Shown here in pieces: positions 6,548-10,071 of a DNA stretch of 10,071 nucleotides; within the stretch, counting starts at the first letter, position 1; each line of letters begins with the position of its first letter. The notes under the pieces are model-generated. The model had not been told where the DNA came from. It did no database searches and worked only from the letters and a program-made list of their open reading frames with translations. A program made the translations under genes and the position numbers. Origin of the DNA: Flavobacteriaceae bacterium (GTDB taxonomy: Bacteria; Bacteroidota; Bacteroidia; Flavobacteriales; Flavobacteriaceae); contig NZZH01000002.1 in assembly GCA_002702405.1 (NCBI GenBank), positions 1-10,071 of the forward strand, read 5' to 3'.

Positions 6548-8122
6548 ATGGCAGGAGCAAAGGAAACCCCAAGACAAAAACTTATCAGTTTGATGTATCT
6601 AGTATTCATCACAATGCTTGCATTAAATGTAAGTAAAGAGGTTCTTGATGGATTTGGACAGATGTTTACAAAGATCTCTACTGCTAATACTAGGGTTGCT
6701 GCAAGTAATGAATCCATATATGAAAATATAGAGTTAAATGCTAAGGAGAAGGAAGGGAAATGGATTGTTCAAGATAAAGTAGCAAAGGAGATAAAGGTTG
6801 AATCTGATAAATTTTTTAATAAAATACAAGAGATTAAGGACCAGATAACTGAAAAGCAAAAGCTTGATGTAGAGATGGAAGAGTGGGCTAAATTAGATAA
6901 AGGAGAAGAACTTAACATGTTATGGTTTAAAGAAGGTGGTGACGCGGCATCAACTGAGTTTATTCAAATGATTCAAGAATACAGAGGAAGTGTTCTTCGA
7001 GTTTTCGCTAGTAGATATCCAGCTTACACTGAGATGGTTGAGGAACGATTTTTTACTGGAGATGAAAATAATGAAGTTGAAACCAGAGATGGTACTAAGC
7101 AAGATTGGTTAAAATTTAATTATGAAGGATTTCCTTTAGTCTCAAGTTTAGCTAAATTAACTATGATGCAAAATGATGTTCGTCAGACCGAACATGACGT
7201 TTTAACAACTTTAATGGGAAAAGAATTAAAAATGTCATCTGCTGTTAATGAAGATAATTATATCAGTTTTCTAAAAACCGAGAAAGGAGCCTACTATCAA
7301 GGTGAAACTTTTGATGGCAGTGTTATTTTAGGAAGGAAAGGTGGAGCTCAGAAGCCTAATGCAGTTGAAATTTCACTTGACGGCAATGCTCTATCAGAAG
7401 ATCAATATGAATTGATTGATGGAGGTATAAAGCTTAATGTCAATGCAGGGAGGCCTGGTGACCATATTTTAGAGGGTAGCCTTATGTTTTTAAACGAGGG
7501 AGTAGAGTCTAGAATAACTGTGAATCAGTCTTTTGCAGTTATAGCAAAGCCTAATTCCGCAGTTATTTCAGCGGATAAAATGAACGTAGTGTATAGAGGT
7601 GTTGAAAACCCTCTTACAATCTCTATTCCTGGTATAGCGGACAATAAGGTTAGGGCAAGTGCACCTGGACTTAAAAGACTTAGAGGAAGTAAATTTATAA
7701 TGAATCCTGGGAAAGGTAAAGAAGTTGCTATTAGAGCTAGCGGAACTTTGCCAGATGGGCAGAGTGTTAGTAGCTCAACAAAGTTTAGAATTAAAGATTT
7801 GCCTGCTCCTTCTGGTAGTGTTGCAAGACAGACAGGAACTGTATCAATACCAAAGGGTAACTTTTTAGCATCCAGAATAGGTGCAGTATTACTAGATTTT
7901 GATTTTGAACTTCCAATTAATGTTATTGGTTTTACTATCCAAGCTCCTGGAGCTCCAGCTATAACTGTTTCAGGGAATAGATTAAACGATAGAGCGAAAT
8001 CTCTAGTAAATAGAACAAAATCTGGATCAACTGTTCAAATTTTTGATATTAAAGTACGAACACCAAAGAACCCTAATTTAAGATTTAAAAATCCAGCACC
8101 AGTTATTGTTAAATTAATATAG
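6548..8122 (+). CDS. gldM: T9SS/gliding motor protein GldM
   Basis: A 524-residue protein anchored by one N-terminal transmembrane helix (about 12-33, LISLMYLVFITMLALNV) and otherwise periplasmic. It begins MAGAKETPRQK, the strongly conserved GldM start, with R9 placed to interact with the GldL membrane glutamate. After the helix comes a long helical stretch (to about 220, GldM domain 1) and then beta-rich segments forming three more domains (about 230-320, 325-405 and 410-524), matching the four-domain extended dimer known for GldM/PorM. It transmits motor motion from GldL across the periplasm to the GldK/GldN ring. No cysteines are visible. Length agrees with Flavobacterium GldM (about 513). 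The leader ataaaaa is A-rich. gldN starts 5 bp after its stop. Confidence 0.96.
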   Translation: MAGAKETPRQKLISLMYLVFITMLALNVSKEVLDGFGQMFTKISTANTRVAASNESIYENIELNAKEKEGKWIVQDKVAKEIKVESDKFFNKIQEIKDQITEKQKLDVEMEEWAKLDKGEELNMLWFKEGGDAASTEFIQMIQEYRGSVLRVFASRYPAYTEMVEERFFTGDENNEVETRDGTKQDWLKFNYEGFPLVSSLAKLTMMQNDVRQTEHDVLTTLMGKELKMSSAVNEDNYISFLKTEKGAYYQGETFDGSVILGRKGGAQKPNAVEISLDGNALSEDQYELIDGGIKLNVNAGRPGDHILEGSLMFLNEGVESRITVNQSFAVIAKPNSAVISADKMNVVYRGVENPLTISIPGIADNKVRASAPGLKRLRGSKFIMNPGKGKEVAIRASGTLPDGQSVSSSTKFRIKDLPAPSGSVARQTGTVSIPKGNFLASRIGAVLLDFDFELPINVIGFTIQAPGAPAITVSGNRLNDRAKSLVNRTKSGSTVQIFDIKVRTPKNPNLRFKNPAPVIVKLI

Positions 8123-8127
8123 GCTAT

Positions 8128-9033
8128 ATGAGATTTTTCTTTTGTTTTTTATTGTTTTTAAGTTTTAGTTTTGAGTCATTTAGCCAGGCAAACCTTTTAA
8201 ATGCAAGGGTTCCTCAAGATGTTGGCGAGATGAATGAACAGCAAAAAATAGCAAATAATAGAGATCCACTAGAATATGGGTATGTTGATGATAGGGACGT
8301 AATATGGTCAAAAACCATATGGGAGGTTATTGATTTAGATGAAAGAATTAATTTTCCATTCTACTATCCTATTGATACAACTTCACTAGCTCCAGATAGA
8401 AGATCACTTTTTCATGTTCTTAAAATGAACATTGAAAAGAAAAATATTAAGGAAGTCTATGCTGGACCATACTTTAGAGAAAAATTGACACCTGATGAGA
8501 TAGCAGAGAGTCTTATATACATAGACACAACTGATATTGCTATCGAGGAATTTAATTCTACTGGCGTTTGGCTTGATGAATTCATTTTTAAGTATCCAGT
8601 AACTCCAAAATATATAAGACAATATTTAATTAAGGGAACGTGGTATTTTGATAAAAGATTAGGGGAACTTAAATATAGATTACTTGGATTAAGTCCAGTA
8701 GCTGTAAATCCCAGAAGAATCAGAGAGTTTGAATCAAATCCTACATGTTGTGGAGATGATGCTGTTCCGCTTTTTTGGGTTTGGTTTCCTGATGCTAGAG
8801 AATCTCTTAATAAGAACAAAGTTTTTAATTCTAAAAATTCCTCGCAACCGATCACATATGACCATATGTTAAATTCAAGACGATTCAATTCTTTAATTTA
8901 CAAAGAGGAAAATGTTTATCAAGATCGTGATATAAAAGATTATATTTCTGATGACGCTCTGAGAATGCTCTTAGAATCTGAGCGAATTAAATCTGTTATT
9001 AGAGATTTTGAACAAGATATGTGGAATAACTAA
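8128..9033 (+). CDS. gldN: T9SS/gliding periplasmic ring protein GldN
   Basis: A 301-residue exported protein, the partner of GldK in the outer-membrane-associated T9SS ring (PorN family). The signal peptide MRFFFCFLLFLSFSF...SFSQA is strongly hydrophobic and Phe-rich, with likely cleavage after S19-Q20-A21 or nearby. The mature part shows the family landmarks: DDRDVIWSKTIWEVIDL early on, then a domain with KEVYAGPYF and IKGTWYFDKRLGELKYRLLGLSPV, and PLFWVWFPDARE (214-225). It is somewhat shorter than Flavobacterium GldN (about 330). The only cysteines in the mature protein are an adjacent pair, C207-C208, in NPTCCGDD, which is notable in an oxidising periplasm. It is the last gene of gldKLMN; no second gldN-like gene (gldO) follows. 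Its stop is 6 bp from the convergent trxB stop. Confidence 0.94.
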   Translation: MRFFFCFLLFLSFSFESFSQANLLNARVPQDVGEMNEQQKIANNRDPLEYGYVDDRDVIWSKTIWEVIDLDERINFPFYYPIDTTSLAPDRRSLFHVLKMNIEKKNIKEVYAGPYFREKLTPDEIAESLIYIDTTDIAIEEFNSTGVWLDEFIFKYPVTPKYIRQYLIKGTWYFDKRLGELKYRLLGLSPVAVNPRRIREFESNPTCCGDDAVPLFWVWFPDARESLNKNKVFNSKNSSQPITYDHMLNSRRFNSLIYKEENVYQDRDIKDYISDDALRMLLESERIKSVIRDFEQDMWNN

Positions 9034-9039
9034 CCACTT

Positions 9040-9984
9040 TTAACCATCGTCATCTAAGCTTTGAAGATATCTTTCAGCATCTAGTGCAGCCATGCATCCT
9101 GTACCAGCTGCTGTAACAGCCTGTCTATATTCCCTGTCTTGCACATCTCCAGACGCAAAAACTCCTGGTAAATTTGTTTTTGTTGATTTCCCTTTGGTTA
9201 TAAGGTAGCCTTCCTTATCCATTTCAAGCTGACCTTTAAAAATTCCAGTATTTGGTGAGTGACCTATGGCAATAAAGATTCCAGATATTTTAATTTCTTT
9301 TTTCTCACCAGTTTTATTATTCATTATTCTGACTCCTTCAACAATTTTTTTTCCAAGAACTTCATCAACTTCAGTTTCATATAGAACTTTAATATTAGAA
9401 GCTTTATTAACTCTATGTTGCATAGCCATAGAAGCTCGCATAACATCTCTTCTTACAAGTATTGTAACATTTTTACATATTTTTGATAAATATGTTGCTT
9501 CCTCCGCTGCAGTATCTCCTCCGCCAACAACAACTACTTCTTGATCTTTATAGAAAAAACCATCACAAACAGCACAAGCCGAAACACCTCCTCCTATAAG
9601 TCTTTTTTCACTAGGTATTCCCAGATATTTTGCTGAAGCACCAGTGCTTATAATAATTGTCTTTGCCTCAATTTTCTTACCATCTTCAGAGGTAATTTTG
9701 TGTTGGCCTCCTTTTTCTTTTGAAAATAAAATATTTGTTACATGGCCTATTCTAACTTCTGTACCAAATCTCTCAGCTTGTTTTTGTAATTCTAACATCA
9801 TAGAAGGTCCATCCACCCCATCTGGATAACCTGGAAAATTTTCTACTTCTGTTGTAGTTGTAAGCTGTCCTCCTGGCTCAAGACCTGTATATAAAACTGG
9901 TTTTAAGTCAGCTCTTGCTGCATAAATGGCGGCGGTATATCCAGCCGGACCACTTCCAATAATTAGGGTCTCAATTTGTTCCAT
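9040..9984 (-). CDS. trxB: Thioredoxin-disulfide reductase
   Basis: A 314-residue FAD/NADPH flavoenzyme that reduces thioredoxin in the cytoplasm. The N-terminal FAD-binding motif is GSGPAGYTAA (10-19), followed by GGQLTTTTEVENFPGYP. The redox-active pair is C137/C140 in ACAVCDGFFY; bacterial enzymes often have CATC, and CAVC is a common variant. The NADPH-binding GGGDTAAEEA is at 154-163, with VRRD (177-180) at the place of the HRRD motif. The C-terminal FAD motif is ASGDVQD (G279, D280), followed by QAVTAAGTGCMAA. Length matches the low-molecular-weight TrxB family (about 310-320). The start MEQIETLIIGSG is standard. It faces gldN tail to tail and shares no operon with it; co-function with the T9SS is not implied. 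Confidence 0.97.
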   Translation of the reverse strand: MEQIETLIIGSGPAGYTAAIYAARADLKPVLYTGLEPGGQLTTTTEVENFPGYPDGVDGPSMMLELQKQAERFGTEVRIGHVTNILFSKEKGGQHKITSEDGKKIEAKTIIISTGASAKYLGIPSEKRLIGGGVSACAVCDGFFYKDQEVVVVGGGDTAAEEATYLSKICKNVTILVRRDVMRASMAMQHRVNKASNIKVLYETEVDEVLGKKIVEGVRIMNNKTGEKKEIKISGIFIAIGHSPNTGIFKGQLEMDKEGYLITKGKSTKTNLPGVFASGDVQDREYRQAVTAAGTGCMAALDAERYLQSLDDDG

Positions 9985-10027
9985 TTAAATTCAATTGAAA
10001 GTTATTTAATTATTAATTAATTTCGAG

Positions 10028-10035
10028 TAAAACTA
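10028..10035 (-). promoter_or_regulatory. Weak candidate -7 element for trxB
   Basis: On the minus strand TAGTTTTA, one mismatch from TAnnTTTG, lies 43 bp before the trxB ATG and would give a leader of about 35-40 nt. No TTG is seen at the usual -33 distance, and the surrounding 9985-10071 is almost purely A/T, so the support is slight. Confidence 0.22.
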
Positions 10036-10071
10036 AAAAAAAAATATTTGTATTTTAGGGAATAAATCAAA

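Noticed and set aside
8457..8888. 143-codon open frame on the minus strand inside gldN
   Set aside because: It lies fully antisense to a well-supported gldN, has no recognisable motif or leader, and its composition is what an antisense shadow of an AT-rich gene gives.
9062..9074. AAGATATCTT palindrome near the 3' end of trxB as a bidirectional terminator
   Set aside because: There is no loop, no GC stem and no following U-run, and it is inside coding sequence.
9266..9544. 92-codon plus-strand open frame inside trxB, with hydrophobic stretches
   Set aside because: Antisense to trxB over its NADPH-binding domain; hydrophobicity follows from the complementary codons, and nothing supports expression.
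1..10071. CRISPR arrays, insertion sequences, tRNA/rRNA genes, phage or toxin-antitoxin modules
   Set aside because: No spaced repeats, terminal inverted repeats, transposase motifs, cloverleaf-like sequences or small paired ORFs were seen; almost every base is in a core gene.

Overview
The window is AT-rich (roughly one third G+C, judged by eye) and looks like a chromosomal piece from a member of the Bacteroidota, most likely a marine or aquatic Flavobacteriia-like bacterium. Three things point that way: a complete gldK-gldL-gldM-gldN cluster, which is confined to that phylum; a match to the Bacteroidota -7 promoter element TAnnTTTG in front of topA; and A-rich leaders without Shine-Dalgarno sequences in front of the genes. 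No mobile elements, CRISPR arrays, tRNAs or rRNAs are visible. The content is mostly core genome, not an accessory island.

Layout. Positions 1-636 (minus strand) hold the N-terminal 212 residues of a metallo-beta-lactamase-fold hydrolase of the persulfide dioxygenase/rhodanese type; the gene runs off the left edge. A 130-bp divergent intergenic region (637-766) carries the topA promoter candidate. Then, on the plus strand, come topA (767-3208) and an arginase-fold protein (3205-4350) whose start overlaps the topA stop by 4 bp. A second 130-bp gap (4351-4480) contains a short tandem direct repeat and a weak promoter candidate. It is followed by gldK (4481-5842), gldL (5882-6535), gldM (6548-8122) and gldN (8128-9033), packed tightly enough to be one operon. 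Convergent to gldN, with only 6 bp between the stop codons, is trxB (thioredoxin reductase, 9040-9984, minus). The last 87 bp are the trxB upstream region.

How the genes work together. GldL and GldM form the proton-driven inner-membrane motor of the type IX secretion system (T9SS), and GldK (lipoprotein) and GldN form the periplasmic ring under the outer membrane. The key residues of the motor (a Glu in GldL transmembrane helix 2 and an Arg at the start of the GldM helix) are present, so the system looks intact. This core serves protein secretion and, in some species, gliding; the window alone cannot say whether the organism glides. TopA, TrxB and the MBL hydrolase are housekeeping or sulfur-metabolism genes.

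The least understood gene is the arginase-fold protein between topA and gldK. It keeps four of the six canonical manganese ligands and has lost two, so the usual label 'formimidoylglutamase' is doubtful. From memory, related proteins sit next to gldK in other Flavobacteriia, which makes it the best candidate here for an undescribed function.
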